DNA from: Terribacillus aidingensis
GTDB taxonomy: Bacteria > Bacillota > Bacilli > Bacillales > Amphibacillaceae
NCBI RefSeq assembly: GCF_900215625.1
Contig: NZ_OBEK01000001.1
Location: 62,001 to 126,000 of the forward strand
Length of the DNA stretch: 64,000 nucleotides
Reading direction: 5' to 3'
Positions 37,102 to 45,996 of the stretch are shown piece by piece (position 1 is the stretch's first letter; each line of letters starts with the position of its first letter). The notes below the pieces were generated by a model. The model was not told the origin of the DNA and did not search any database. It was given only the letters and a program-made list of their open reading frames with translations. The position numbers were made by a program, and so were the translations under genes.

Positions 37102-38100
37102 CTATGTCTCTTGTGTCACAGCTCTGGCAGTTGACTGTCGCTCGGTCAGCGAGAAGGAAAGTGGTTTAGCAGTATAGGCGGCGTCTGTTAACAGGGCATG
37201 CATGCGATGAAAAGTTTCTGCTCCCATTTGCTTTAACGGGTTACACACATGCGTCAGCTCCATAAGACCAGCGATGTCACTTTGATCAGATTCAAAACCG
37301 ACCAGACCCAGCTCGTCTGGAATATGAATACCTTCTTTTCGGGCTTCTGCTGCCATGCCGGCAGCGACGTAATCACTTGCATGAATGACTGCATCAGGCA
37401 TTCGTTTGCTGACTAGCAGCTCTTGAAGAGCTTTACGTCCATCATCAACAGTGAACGTTTCGTTTAAGATCCACTCCTTATGAATGGGAAGGTCATGTCT
37501 TTTCAATACATCCTCAAACGCTTTCTTCCGCTCCAGACTATTTCTGCTTTCTGTTCTGCCGATTGTGCAAGCGATGCGGGTATAGCCCTTTTCAATCAAA
37601 TGCTCCAGACCAAGCTGAAAGCCCGCATAATGGTTCATATAGATGGACGGTATTTTCGGATGCTGTAAAGGCTCACACGTCATGATCGGCCCGTATTTTG
37701 TATAGGTGCTGACTTTTTCCCAACTTGTTTCACAGCGCAAAATAATCAGTCCATCGAGGCGTTTTTGGCGCAGCATCTCCAATGCCTCCAGTTCCTGCTC
37801 AGGCTTTCCATTCGTTTGATAAAGTAACGTTTGATAATGGCAGGAAGCGCCTGCCTCAGCTATGCCTTGGACGATTTGCATAAAATAGTGGCTTATAGAT
37901 GGAGATACAATGCCAATCGTATTTGTTTTGCCTTTTTTCAGCTGAACAGCATTGCTGTTTTGTATGTAATCCAACTCATCAATAATTTTCTGTACTTTGT
38001 TTCTTGTCTCTTCGTGAACGTGCGGGTGGTGATTGAGGACACGGGAAACAGTGCTGCGGGAAACCCCAGCCAGCTTTGCGATCTGCTTGATATTACTCAT
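37102..38100 (-). CDS. LacI-family transcriptional regulator
   Basis: A 332-aa regulator with the N-terminal HTH NIKQIAKLAGVSRSTVSRVLNHHPHV (split, residues 3-28) and a periplasmic-binding-protein-like effector domain. It is divergent from licH, with a shared control region of 178 nt. It likely represses licH through the palindrome at 38211-38226; B. subtilis uses a different (LicR, PTS-domain) activator, so control differs here. The ATG at 38100 follows AGAGGTG. Confidence 0.88.
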   Translation of the reverse strand: MSNIKQIAKLAGVSRSTVSRVLNHHPHVHEETRNKVQKIIDELDYIQNSNAVQLKKGKTNTIGIVSPSISHYFMQIVQGIAEAGASCHYQTLLYQTNGKPEQELEALEMLRQKRLDGLIILRCETSWEKVSTYTKYGPIMTCEPLQHPKIPSIYMNHYAGFQLGLEHLIEKGYTRIACTIGRTESRNSLERKKAFEDVLKRHDLPIHKEWILNETFTVDDGRKALQELLVSKRMPDAVIHASDYVAAGMAAEARKEGIHIPDELGLVGFESDQSDIAGLMELTHVCNPLKQMGAETFHRMHALLTDAAYTAKPLSFSLTERQSTARAVTQET

Positions 38101-38114
38101 GTACATCACCTCTT

Positions 38115-38129
38115 TAGAAATCGCTTTCT
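38115..38129 (-). promoter_or_regulatory. cre-like site before the LacI-type gene
   Basis: TAGAAATCGCTTTCT matches the cre consensus WTGNAANCGNWNNCW at all but one defined position. It is in the 5' leader of the LacI-type gene. It could be a CcpA site or an operator for the regulator itself. Confidence 0.4.
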
Positions 38130-38205
38130 TTCCTTTATTGTAGCGGAAAATAACCATTTTGTATGCTTTCGGTTACTCCTTTACAATTTCCTTACGAATT
38201 TGTGC

Positions 38206-38234
38206 TTGACCTGGGATGCATTCCAGCATATAAG
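38206..38234 (+). promoter_or_regulatory. licH promoter with palindromic operator in its spacer
   Basis: TTGACC (38206-38211), 17 nt, TATAAG (38229-38234). The spacer is nearly filled by CTGGGATGCATTCCAG (38211-38226), a 16-bp palindrome with one imperfect pair and of LacI-operator type. Binding there would block RNA polymerase directly. Confidence 0.65.
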
Positions 38235-38278
38235 CTTTATTTGCAGAGATAAACATAACCAAACAGGAGGCCGAAATC

Positions 38279-39604
38279 ATGGGAAAATTGAAGATTGTTA
38301 CAATTGGCGGAGGTTCCAGCTATACACCGGAAATTGTAGAAGGATTCATTAAGCGTTATGAGGAGCTGCCCATTACGGAGCTTTGGCTTGTCGACGTGGA
38401 AGCAGGAAAAGAGAAGCTGGAGATTGTAGGAAACATGGCAAAGCGTATGGTCAAAGAAGCAGGACTTCCAATTGATGTACATTTGACATTGGATCGCCGC
38501 GAAGCTTTGAAGGATGCCGACTTTGTAACGACACAATTCCGTGTTGGTCTATTGGATGCCCGTGCAAAAGATGAGCGTATTCCATTAAAATATAATGTTA
38601 TCGGTCAGGAAACAAACGGACCAGGCGGCTTGTTCAAAGGCTTGCGGACAATTCCAGTCATTCTTGGTATCTGCAAGGATATGGAGGAGCTGTGCCCGAA
38701 CGCTTGGCTCGTAAACTTCACAAATCCAGCTGGTATGGTAACAGAAGCAGTGCTTCGTTATTCCAATATCAATCGAGTTGTTGGCTTATGCAATGTGCCG
38801 ATTATGATGAAAATGCAAGTAGCAGAGCTGCTCGGTGCAGATGGAGATCGCGTGCATATTGACTTTGCCGGGCTGAATCATATGGTATTTGGTTTGAATG
38901 TGTATTTGGACGGCGAGAATGTAACAGATACAGTGCTTGATAAAATGACGAGCGACGACAATAAGATGACGATGCAAAACATCAAAGCGATGAACTGGGA
39001 GCCTGGCTTTATCAAAGGCTTGAAGGCGATTCCTTGCCCATACCATCGTTATTATTATAAAACATCCAGCATGCTGGAAGCAGAGCTGGAATCAGCGGAT
39101 AACGAAGGAACTCGTGCTGAGGTCGTGCAAGGCGTGGAGCGTGACTTGTTCGAGCTTTATAAAGATCCGAATTTGGCGCATAAACCAGAACAGCTGTCCA
39201 AGCGCGGCGGTGCGTACTACAGCGATGCAGCTTGCAGCTTAATTAACTCGATTTACAATGATAAACGTGATATCCAAACAGTAAACACAGTGAACAACGG
39301 TGCGATTCAAAGCATTCCGAACGATTCAGCCATTGAAATCAACAGTGTCATCACAAAAGACGGTCCAAAACCAATCGGGATCGGTGACTTGCCAGTTGCC
39401 GTACGCGGACTTGTTCAGCAAATCAAATCATTTGAGCGTGTTGGAGCAGAAGCTGCCGTAACAGGTGACTACAATACGGCGCTGCTGGCAATGACAATCA
39501 ATCCGCTAGTTCCTTCTGATGAGACAGCGAAGAAAATCATGGATGAGATGCTGGAAGCACATAAAGAGCATTTACCGCAGTTCTTTAATAAAGTGGAAGC
39601 ATAA
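38279..39604 (+). CDS. licH: 6-phospho-beta-glucosidase, GH4 family (LicH-type)
   Basis: A 441-aa GH4 enzyme using NAD and a divalent metal. The dinucleotide motif is IVTIGGGSSYTPE (about 5-17). TNPAGMVTEA, VGLCNVPI (metal-ligand Cys) and GLNHMVFG (metal-ligand His) are present. It closely resembles Bacillus LicH, which splits phosphorylated cellobiose or lichenan products after PTS uptake. CAGGAGG precedes the ATG. No PTS genes are adjacent, so the sugar must enter by a system encoded elsewhere. Confidence 0.92.
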   Translation: MGKLKIVTIGGGSSYTPEIVEGFIKRYEELPITELWLVDVEAGKEKLEIVGNMAKRMVKEAGLPIDVHLTLDRREALKDADFVTTQFRVGLLDARAKDERIPLKYNVIGQETNGPGGLFKGLRTIPVILGICKDMEELCPNAWLVNFTNPAGMVTEAVLRYSNINRVVGLCNVPIMMKMQVAELLGADGDRVHIDFAGLNHMVFGLNVYLDGENVTDTVLDKMTSDDNKMTMQNIKAMNWEPGFIKGLKAIPCPYHRYYYKTSSMLEAELESADNEGTRAEVVQGVERDLFELYKDPNLAHKPEQLSKRGGAYYSDAACSLINSIYNDKRDIQTVNTVNNGAIQSIPNDSAIEINSVITKDGPKPIGIGDLPVAVRGLVQQIKSFERVGAEAAVTGDYNTALLAMTINPLVPSDETAKKIMDEMLEAHKEHLPQFFNKVEA

Positions 39605-39613
39605 AAAGAATAA

Positions 39614-39650
39614 AAATAACCCGCGCTAAACTGCGCGGGTTATTTACATA
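39614..39650 (+). terminator. licH terminator
   Basis: AAATAACCCGCGC / GCGCGGGTTATTT, a 13-bp perfect stem with a 6-nt loop. Confidence 0.9.
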
Positions 39651-39658
39651 TGTATATA

Positions 39659-39833
39659 TTATTCTGCAACTTGCTCTTTCTGTTCTTTTCTCGCTGCATA
39701 TATAGCACTTATCTGACTGATTAGTATGCGAGGTAAAACCAGTTGATGCTGCCTTCTAGAACAAGCTGATAGATAAGCTCAGCACTAGCAAAAAACCCGC
39801 TATATAGTGTAAAGTCAGCCAATTTTCCATCAT
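39659..39833 (-). pseudogene. small frame-broken gene remnant or 25-aa peptide
   Basis: The ATG-ATG at 39833-39828 follows AGGTGGGG and encodes MMENWLTLHYIAGF..., a hydrophobic peptide stopping after 25 aa at 39756. A second frame continues in gene-like manner to a stop at 39659, ending ISAIYAARKEQKEQVAE, and a third frame gives ELIYQLVLEGSINWFYLAY. This suggests either a decayed small gene or a real 25-aa membrane peptide. The rest of 39605-40024 holds only the LexA box. Confidence 0.3.
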
Positions 39834-39993
39834 ACCCCACCTATTAGTAACACGAAAAATACCTATTGTATAACTATAATACCGAAATATGGGCTACTAT
39901 TCAGCTGTTGGAAGCAGATTCTTTCCCTATTTTCCTCCCTATCCAAAAATTACAGCTACTATAACTGCCAGAAATCGGGTAAGCTATCCACAA

Positions 39994-40005
39994 GAACATT
40001 TGTTC
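39994..40005 (+). promoter_or_regulatory. LexA (SOS) box
   Basis: GAACATTTGTTC is an exact match to the Bacillus SOS operator core GAACNNNNGTTC, 19 nt upstream of the polymerase ATG. Confidence 0.85.
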
Positions 40006-40024
40006 CCTTTTGGAGGTGGAGAGA

Positions 40025-41281
40025 ATGGATTACAGCGGATTTCAACAGCATGAGTTGCTATGTGTGGATATGCGGAGTTTTTATGCCAGTGTAGAATGTG
40101 TGAAACGCGGCTTGGATCCGATGACGACATTGCTTGCGGTAGTCGGAGATACGAAGCGGCCCGGCAGCATTGTACTGGCAGCAAGTCCTGCATTGAAGAA
40201 AAAGCATGGTGTTAGTAACGTGAGTCGTTATTTTGAACTGCCGGAAGATCCGGACATCGTGATTGCGGAAGCACATATGAAGGATTATTTAGAAGTTTCC
40301 GTAGCAATTACGGAGCTGGTTCACGAGTATGTGCCGATGGAGGCCATCCACGTCTACTCGGTTGATGAGTTTTGGGTAACACTTGATGGGACGGAACAGC
40401 TGCATGGATCAGCAGAAGAAACAGCAGCCAAGCTGCAGGCAGATATTTTGGAGCAATTTGGAGTCACAGCAGCAATCGGAATTGGAGATAATAAGTTTCT
40501 CGCTAAAGTTGTTATGGATATTCACGCAAAAAAGCAGGCTTCTGGCATAGCCGTTTGTCGGTATCAAGATGTTCCGCGCTTATTATGGCCTGTTCCGATA
40601 CAAGATATTTGGGGAATAGGGCGACGGATGCAGCGAAACTTGAACAGAATGGGCATTGTGACACTCGGTCACTTGGCAAATGCTTCTTTAGAGCAGCTCA
40701 AGAAACGGTATGGTGTCATGGGAGAGCAATTGTATTGGCATGCATGGGGAATTGATGAAAGTGAAGTGCTCGGTGATTTTGTTAAACAAGAGCAAAAGAG
40801 TTATGGACATGGCATTACCTTGCTTCGCAATTATAAGGGGGAAGAAATCCCGACAATCATCTTGGAGCTGTGTGAAGAGGCTTGCAGGAGGGCAAGACGG
40901 GATAAAAAGGAAGGCAATACCGTGCACTTGTCTGTTGGATATGCGAGTCAGTACGGCGGAGGATTCAGCCGCTCTCGTTCCTTCACCAGTCCATCCAATT
41001 TGACGACGGATATGTATAAGCTGTGCATGGAGTTATTTTATGAGAATTACCAAAAAGGTCACGAAGTCAGACGTGTGTCTGTCTCCCTGACCAATTTATA
41101 TGATGAAGAAGCAACGCAGCTCAGCTTGTTCGAGGACAAAAGCAAGCAAAAGGATTTGAGCAAGGCAATGGATCAAATCCGAGCTCGCTTCGGAACGACC
41201 GCTATACTGCGAGCCAGCAGTTATAAAGCTGCCGGAATGACAATCGAGCGCAGTTCAAAAATTGGCGGTCATCAAGCTTGA
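40025..41281 (+). CDS. Y-family DNA polymerase (UvrX/YqjW type)
   Basis: A 418-aa translesion polymerase. Catalytic motifs are LCVDMRSFYASVECVKRG near the N-terminus and YSVDEFWVTL (Asp-Glu pair) near residue 118, followed by a thumb with IGIGDNKFLAKV, IWGIGRRMQRNL, and a little-finger domain. Near the C-terminus QLSLF is a canonical sliding-clamp binding motif. It resembles the UvrX/YqjW group rather than DinB proper. GGAGGTGGAGAG precedes the ATG and a LexA box lies upstream, so expression is damage-induced. Two nt separate its stop from that of the convergent MATE gene. Confidence 0.92.
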   Translation: MDYSGFQQHELLCVDMRSFYASVECVKRGLDPMTTLLAVVGDTKRPGSIVLAASPALKKKHGVSNVSRYFELPEDPDIVIAEAHMKDYLEVSVAITELVHEYVPMEAIHVYSVDEFWVTLDGTEQLHGSAEETAAKLQADILEQFGVTAAIGIGDNKFLAKVVMDIHAKKQASGIAVCRYQDVPRLLWPVPIQDIWGIGRRMQRNLNRMGIVTLGHLANASLEQLKKRYGVMGEQLYWHAWGIDESEVLGDFVKQEQKSYGHGITLLRNYKGEEIPTIILELCEEACRRARRDKKEGNTVHLSVGYASQYGGGFSRSRSFTSPSNLTTDMYKLCMELFYENYQKGHEVRRVSVSLTNLYDEEATQLSLFEDKSKQKDLSKAMDQIRARFGTTAILRASSYKAAGMTIERSSKIGGHQA

Positions 41282-41283
41282 GG

Positions 41284-42603
41284 TTATGCTGCTGCCGTTT
41301 GTTTAAACAGACGGCGCAGCTTTGGTACATAAAGGATAAGAAAAACAGAGCGTCCAAGACTGAACAGCAGAAACGCGAGCCAAAGTCCATGGTTGCCCAG
41401 CGGCTGAAGCGAGAAAAGTGCAGCCAGATAAAGCAGCACTGCTAGTATCATTGAATTACGCACGAACCTTACTTCTGTCATGCCGGTGAATACACCGTAA
41501 TAAACAAGACCAAGACTAGCCACAAGCGGAAACAGAACAAGCCAGTTTGCGTATGTGCTGGTTAGATCAATAATATGCTGCTGGTCCGAAAAGAGCGGGT
41601 AAATCCACTGCTTTCCTGCCAGGAAAACAAGCGCAAGTGTAATACCTATACCCAGTCCCCACTGAAAAGACAGCCGCAGTGACTGCGAGAAGAGTTTTTC
41701 ATTGCGTTCGCCAAGTGCTCGGCCAGCAGCAATGCTGGAGGCATTGGCGAAGCCGTCAAAGAAGTATGCCATCATATAATGAATCTGAATAAGGATTGCA
41801 TTAGCTGCTAATACGTCCTCTCCAAATGCAGCGCCATTTGCAGTAAACAGATTAAATACAACAAGCAGACAGATGGTTCGGATAAACAAATCACGATTCA
41901 CTTTCATCATCTGCCACATCGGTTTAGGATCCAGTGCACGCTTGAGCAGCTGTATAAATGGCTGCTGCCAGATGCTTCCGGCATATTTTCGCAGCAGCAC
42001 GAAGCCGAACACACAAGAAAAGACCTCTGCAATGAGGGTGGATGCGCCTACCCCGGCTACACCCCAATCCCACACATGAACTGCCAAGATACACAGAAGG
42101 ATATTCAGCACATTCGTACTAATCTGCAGAATAAGTGTCGCTTTAATATAACTCATGCCAATCAGCCAGCCGAGAATAACATAGTTTGCAAGTGCAAAAG
42201 GTGCTCCCCAGATTCGAATGGAAAAGTAAGCTGAAGCGCTGACATTTACTGCATCACTCGCTCCCAAGAAGGAAAGGGAGTAGTGCAGAATAGGCTGCTG
42301 AATCAAAACAAACAGCAAACCGACCAAAAAAGCGACCACAAAAGGCCGCAATAGTGCCATTACATGTTCTTCTGTATCAAGACTAGTTGAAGCTTGCGCT
42401 GCAAAACCAGAGGTGCTGACCCGCAGGAAACCAAAAAGCCAGTACATGGTATTAAATATAATGGTGCCAATTGCTACTCCGCCAATATAGGAAGAATCGG
42501 AAAGCTGACCGACAACGGCAGTGTCAACAACACCGAGCAGCGGGGTTGTGATTGTCGAGAGGGTCAGCGGCAAAGCTAAGGCTAGATACTGTTTATGCTG
42601 CAT
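41284..42603 (-). CDS. dinF: MATE-family exporter, DinF-like
   Basis: A 439-aa transporter with twelve helices. PLTLSTITTPLLGVVDTAVVGQL is split across helix 1, and the late GLVYYGVFTGMTEVRFVRNSM and LFSLGRSVFL are features of the DinF branch of MATE Na+/H+-drug antiporters. AAGGAG precedes the ATG. The 3' end lies 2 nt from that of the SOS polymerase without an obvious terminator, so their transcripts probably overlap. No LexA box was seen upstream. Confidence 0.85.
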   Translation of the reverse strand: MQHKQYLALALPLTLSTITTPLLGVVDTAVVGQLSDSSYIGGVAIGTIIFNTMYWLFGFLRVSTSGFAAQASTSLDTEEHVMALLRPFVVAFLVGLLFVLIQQPILHYSLSFLGASDAVNVSASAYFSIRIWGAPFALANYVILGWLIGMSYIKATLILQISTNVLNILLCILAVHVWDWGVAGVGASTLIAEVFSCVFGFVLLRKYAGSIWQQPFIQLLKRALDPKPMWQMMKVNRDLFIRTICLLVVFNLFTANGAAFGEDVLAANAILIQIHYMMAYFFDGFANASSIAAGRALGERNEKLFSQSLRLSFQWGLGIGITLALVFLAGKQWIYPLFSDQQHIIDLTSTYANWLVLFPLVASLGLVYYGVFTGMTEVRFVRNSMILAVLLYLAALFSLQPLGNHGLWLAFLLFSLGRSVFLILYVPKLRRLFKQTAAA

Positions 42604-42664
42604 ATGTTCTCCTTAATAGTAGTAATTACGAATAATATAACGCAACTATTTACAGAAGTAAACG

Positions 42665-43816
42665 TTATTTGCTTCCAAACATAAACGTCATCGTATTCAC
42701 GCGCATATTAAGGATCAGTCCAAGCGAAGCAAGTGTAATGACAAGCGCACTGCCGCCATAGCTGATCAGAGGCAATCCAAGTCCGGTAACAGGCATCAAT
42801 CCAATACTCATGCCGACGTTCTGGAATATCTGAAACGTTAAAAAGCCAGCAATTCCAGCTCCGATTAGGGAACCGAAGGAATCATGATAACGCTGAGAAA
42901 TCATGATGATTTTGTAAATAAGTGTGAAGTAAAGCAGCAAGACGATACTCGTGCCAAGGAAGCCAAATACACCGCCAATAACAGCGAAAATCAAGTCAGA
43001 GTATGCGTATGGCACGTGCGGTAATTGCTCATAGCCGCTCATATTCCCAGCTCCAATTGCCATAATTGATTGGTTAAGCTGATAGCCCGAAATAGCATAT
43101 TTCTCCGGCTGCAGCCAGCCATAGAATCGACTTGCCTGGTAACTCGGCAGCATACCAAGTATTCGGTCAAAGAAAAAGTCGGGGGCTGCGAAATAGGTAA
43201 TAGCCAACGCTAGTACAACCGTAATAGGAATCGAGAAAATCAATAGAATTGTTTTCAAACGCACACGGGAAACAATCAGCATTACGCCATAAATAGCCAA
43301 ATAAACCATGGCATTTCCAAAGTCGGGAAACTTCATTACAACACCAACAGGAATCAATGTAATCAGCGTCAGTTTTCCAACAAGCAGCATCTCTTCTTTT
43401 AGCGTAGGAGATGTTTCGGTCCCTTTACTAATAACTTGAGCAAGGTACAAGATCAAACCAATCTTCATCGACTCCGCCGGCTGGAAGGAGAACCCGCCAA
43501 TCGAGTACCAACCGTATGCTTCATTGATCTCTTTAGAAATACTGGATGGTGCAACGAGAATACCGATTAACAGAAACAGGAAAAATAAGTAAATAAAGAG
43601 TGAAAGACGCTTTATAATGTCTAAATCAAGGAAGAATGAGACAACAAAACAGCCTCCTAAACCAACGACATACCAGACAATTTGCTGCACAACAAAATAT
43701 TCACCCTGCAGAATTTGGACTTGATATAAACTGACAAGGCTTGTCAGGCCAAGCAGTACGATAAGTGAAAAATATATATAATCGAATTTCTCAAAGTATG
43801 ATTGTAGTCTTTGCAT
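42665..43816 (-). CDS. SEDS-family protein, RodA-like, atypical
   Basis: A 383-aa protein with ten helices. QPAESMKIGLILYLAQ, PDFGNAM and MSIGLMPVTGLGLPLISYGGSALV identify the FtsW/RodA/SpoVE family of peptidoglycan glycosyltransferases. Where active members have Asp-Pro before GxGYQ, this protein reads PEKYAISGYQL, so the catalytic Asp is absent and the loop is one residue shorter; the usual PSEF is PAES. It may be a specialised or inactive paralogue, unpaired with a class B PBP here. Confidence 0.85.
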   Translation of the reverse strand: MQRLQSYFEKFDYIYFSLIVLLGLTSLVSLYQVQILQGEYFVVQQIVWYVVGLGGCFVVSFFLDLDIIKRLSLFIYLFFLFLLIGILVAPSSISKEINEAYGWYSIGGFSFQPAESMKIGLILYLAQVISKGTETSPTLKEEMLLVGKLTLITLIPVGVVMKFPDFGNAMVYLAIYGVMLIVSRVRLKTILLIFSIPITVVLALAITYFAAPDFFFDRILGMLPSYQASRFYGWLQPEKYAISGYQLNQSIMAIGAGNMSGYEQLPHVPYAYSDLIFAVIGGVFGFLGTSIVLLLYFTLIYKIIMISQRYHDSFGSLIGAGIAGFLTFQIFQNVGMSIGLMPVTGLGLPLISYGGSALVITLASLGLILNMRVNTMTFMFGSK

Positions 43817-43875
43817 CGTTTCACCATTTCATAAAGTAATAAGATATGACTCTATCGTAACAGAAATTTCCAATG

Positions 43876-43910
43876 AAAAAAGCCGCATTTCGCGAAAATA
43901 CGACTTTTTT
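43876..43910. terminator. hairpin terminator after the YtkA-like gene
   Basis: AAAAAAGCCGCATTT / AAATACGACTTTTTT, 15 pairs including two G-U on the minus-strand RNA, with a 5-nt loop and T runs on both sides. Confidence 0.85.
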
Positions 43911-43918
43911 TCTATTGA

Positions 43919-44395
43919 TTAATGGTGATGGTGACTGCCGCTATCCTTTTGTTTTCTTTGTTCTTGTTCTTGCAGAATCTTTTGTTTCTCTTCCTCTGTC
44001 AATTCTCCGACTCGGAGCTGTTTTGTCGGCATCAAATGGATATTATCTACAATAACGTCTGCTTTCACATAATAGACGCCTTCTGATGGAAATGTATATT
44101 CCAGTTGATAGCCTCCGTCTTCTTTACGTGACGCTGGAATCGTTTCTGCTTCGGCTTTGTTGTCATCTTTCCAAACAAGGAAGGTAACGTCTGCTTCCTT
44201 GTCGAGGGCCTTTCCATCACTCGTCAGCAATACATCAATGCGAGGAACGGAATTAGCTTCAATTGAGTCGGGGACTTCAATGTTCACGTTCACTTCTTTC
44301 CGTTGGGAATAGTGAGCAGCTGCATCCGGATCAGCGGAGCAAGCAGCGAGCAGGAATAACATCAGTAACAAACTTGTGATGACAAGTCTTCGCAT
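43919..44395 (-). CDS. YtkA-like lipoprotein with His-rich tail
   Basis: A 158-aa lipoprotein: signal MRRLVITSLLLMLFLLAAC with lipidated Cys19, then a YtkA/FixH-like beta domain containing FLVWKDDN, GGYQLEYTFPSEGVYYVKADV, and an acidic-basic helix ending SGSHHHH. YtkA-like domains occur with copper or cytochrome-oxidase genes. The terminal histidine run could bind metal (inference). The ATG at 44395 follows GGGGG. It lies 16 nt after the PepSY gene and is co-transcribed with it. Confidence 0.78.
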   Translation of the reverse strand: MRRLVITSLLLMLFLLAACSADPDAAAHYSQRKEVNVNIEVPDSIEANSVPRIDVLLTSDGKALDKEADVTFLVWKDDNKAEAETIPASRKEDGGYQLEYTFPSEGVYYVKADVIVDNIHLMPTKQLRVGELTEEEKQKILQEQEQRKQKDSGSHHHH

Positions 44396-44411
44396 CTGCT
44401 TTCCCCCTTTC

Positions 44412-45782
44412 TTAAGCATTGAAAAACCGTTTTAGTGCAGGTACACGCGGGATAACGAATCGATCAAACAGCCAGACAATGATAATGGAAATTCCGACAA
44501 GCGGGAAAACGATGCCCAGGATAATTATGATGGCAATGACACCTTTCATAACCTTATCAGAAGGTGCTTTTGGAGAACCGAGCTTTCCTTTCGGCTTGCG
44601 AGAAAGCCAGAGAATGAATCCACTCACTGCGATACCGACAATTCCCAGACAAACAATCACACCGATAATTTGATTCCAAATGCCGAATTCGGTTCCTTTG
44701 TGAATGGTAATACCATACGCAATAATCTTGCCTAGCAATTGATAATTATCATATCGATAGTCTGCGAGAACAGCTCCTGTATACTGATCAATATGCATCG
44801 TCACTTCATCACGAGCATTTGGCGGGAAAGCAGACAGCGTGAACACGCCATCATGTGTTTGCGGAATCATAATATTATAGCCGGGCTTAACGCCTTCCTC
44901 ATCGGCTATTTGAACGACATCATCGACAGACAGCTGTGCATACTGCTGGTTAGCAGATACTGGGACTGGCAGATTTTCAGCAGACCATGGCACATCAGCT
45001 ATTTCTTTTGTTTTCACATCAGATGCCGGTGCATCACCGACCCATACGGAAGGCGGGTAGCCAATGCCGGCGTTTGTCGTTAGTGCCTGAAAATTATTAC
45101 CCCATAAGCCTGACCAAGGAAGGCCGGTGAGAATGAGGAAAAGCAGTCCTAAAGAAATCCAAAACGCTGGTACAACGTGCATATCGCGTGCAAGCAGTTT
45201 CTTTCCTTTATTCAGTCGCGGAACAAGTACACCGCGGATTCGCGTCTTTGATTTAGGCCAGCCTAAGTAAACACCGGTAATAAGCAATATAAGCGCCCAG
45301 CAGGCAGCCCATTCTACGATACGATCCCCGACAGTTCCCATTAAGAGCTCACCATGGATCTTTTCTATAACATTAACAAGACGGTAGGATTCCTCCAGTT
45401 TGCCAAGTACCACGTTTGTATAAGGATCGACAAACACAGTAAATGCAGTACCATCCTGCTGTATGCCTATTTCTGCAGAACGATCTGGACTGTCGCTCGG
45501 TCGATACGACGTTACAGCTGCATCCGGATAGATCGTTTCTACCGTATCAATCTGTTCCGATGGAGTTGTGACAGTCGTCTGCGGTGTCACTTCATAGTAA
45601 TCCTTATAAAGGGCAGCTTCAATTTGAGGCTTAAAGAGATAAATACCGCCAGTGACAGCCAAAATGATAAGAAATGGCATGATAATGAGACCAGCGTAGA
45701 AATGCCAGCGCCAAACGGACTGATAAAGAGAACGGCGTCGCAGTTTCTTCTTAGGTGCCGGTGGCTTTTGTTGTGCCTCCAT
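44412..45782 (-). CDS. PepSY-associated membrane protein
   Basis: A 456-aa protein with four membrane helices: one near 27-50 (WRWHFYAGLIIMPFLIILAV), one near 150-175, one near 200-222 and a final pair. PepSY domains lie between, for example ADYRYDNYQLLGKIIAYGITIHKGTEFG. Family members (PepSY_TM) are often linked to iron-siderophore or copper reduction. Its partner is the YtkA-like lipoprotein. AAAGGAG precedes the ATG at a slightly long distance. I saw no convincing Fur box upstream. Confidence 0.82.
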   Translation of the reverse strand: MEAQQKPPAPKKKLRRRSLYQSVWRWHFYAGLIIMPFLIILAVTGGIYLFKPQIEAALYKDYYEVTPQTTVTTPSEQIDTVETIYPDAAVTSYRPSDSPDRSAEIGIQQDGTAFTVFVDPYTNVVLGKLEESYRLVNVIEKIHGELLMGTVGDRIVEWAACWALILLITGVYLGWPKSKTRIRGVLVPRLNKGKKLLARDMHVVPAFWISLGLLFLILTGLPWSGLWGNNFQALTTNAGIGYPPSVWVGDAPASDVKTKEIADVPWSAENLPVPVSANQQYAQLSVDDVVQIADEEGVKPGYNIMIPQTHDGVFTLSAFPPNARDEVTMHIDQYTGAVLADYRYDNYQLLGKIIAYGITIHKGTEFGIWNQIIGVIVCLGIVGIAVSGFILWLSRKPKGKLGSPKAPSDKVMKGVIAIIIILGIVFPLVGISIIIVWLFDRFVIPRVPALKRFFNA

Positions 45783-45996
45783 TCATTGGACAACTCCTTT
45801 TTCTATATAAAATGGAATAATGAGCGCAATAGTACAAGCATAAGCGTAGGCCAATTTTCCCTCCAATACAAGTAGGAAAGAGCATGATATTATGACCATT
45901 TCTTGAACTTCTTCAATATAATTTGTAAAGCGCTTCCATTGCGTTGTCTTAGAGGTTAAAACGCTGATGGGACAGGCTTTTGCGCTGTGACATTCC

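Noticed and set aside
45923-45938. cre site TTGTAAAGCGCTTCCA
   Set aside because: It has one base too many between the half-sites to fit the cre consensus, and no carbon-catabolic gene is adjacent.
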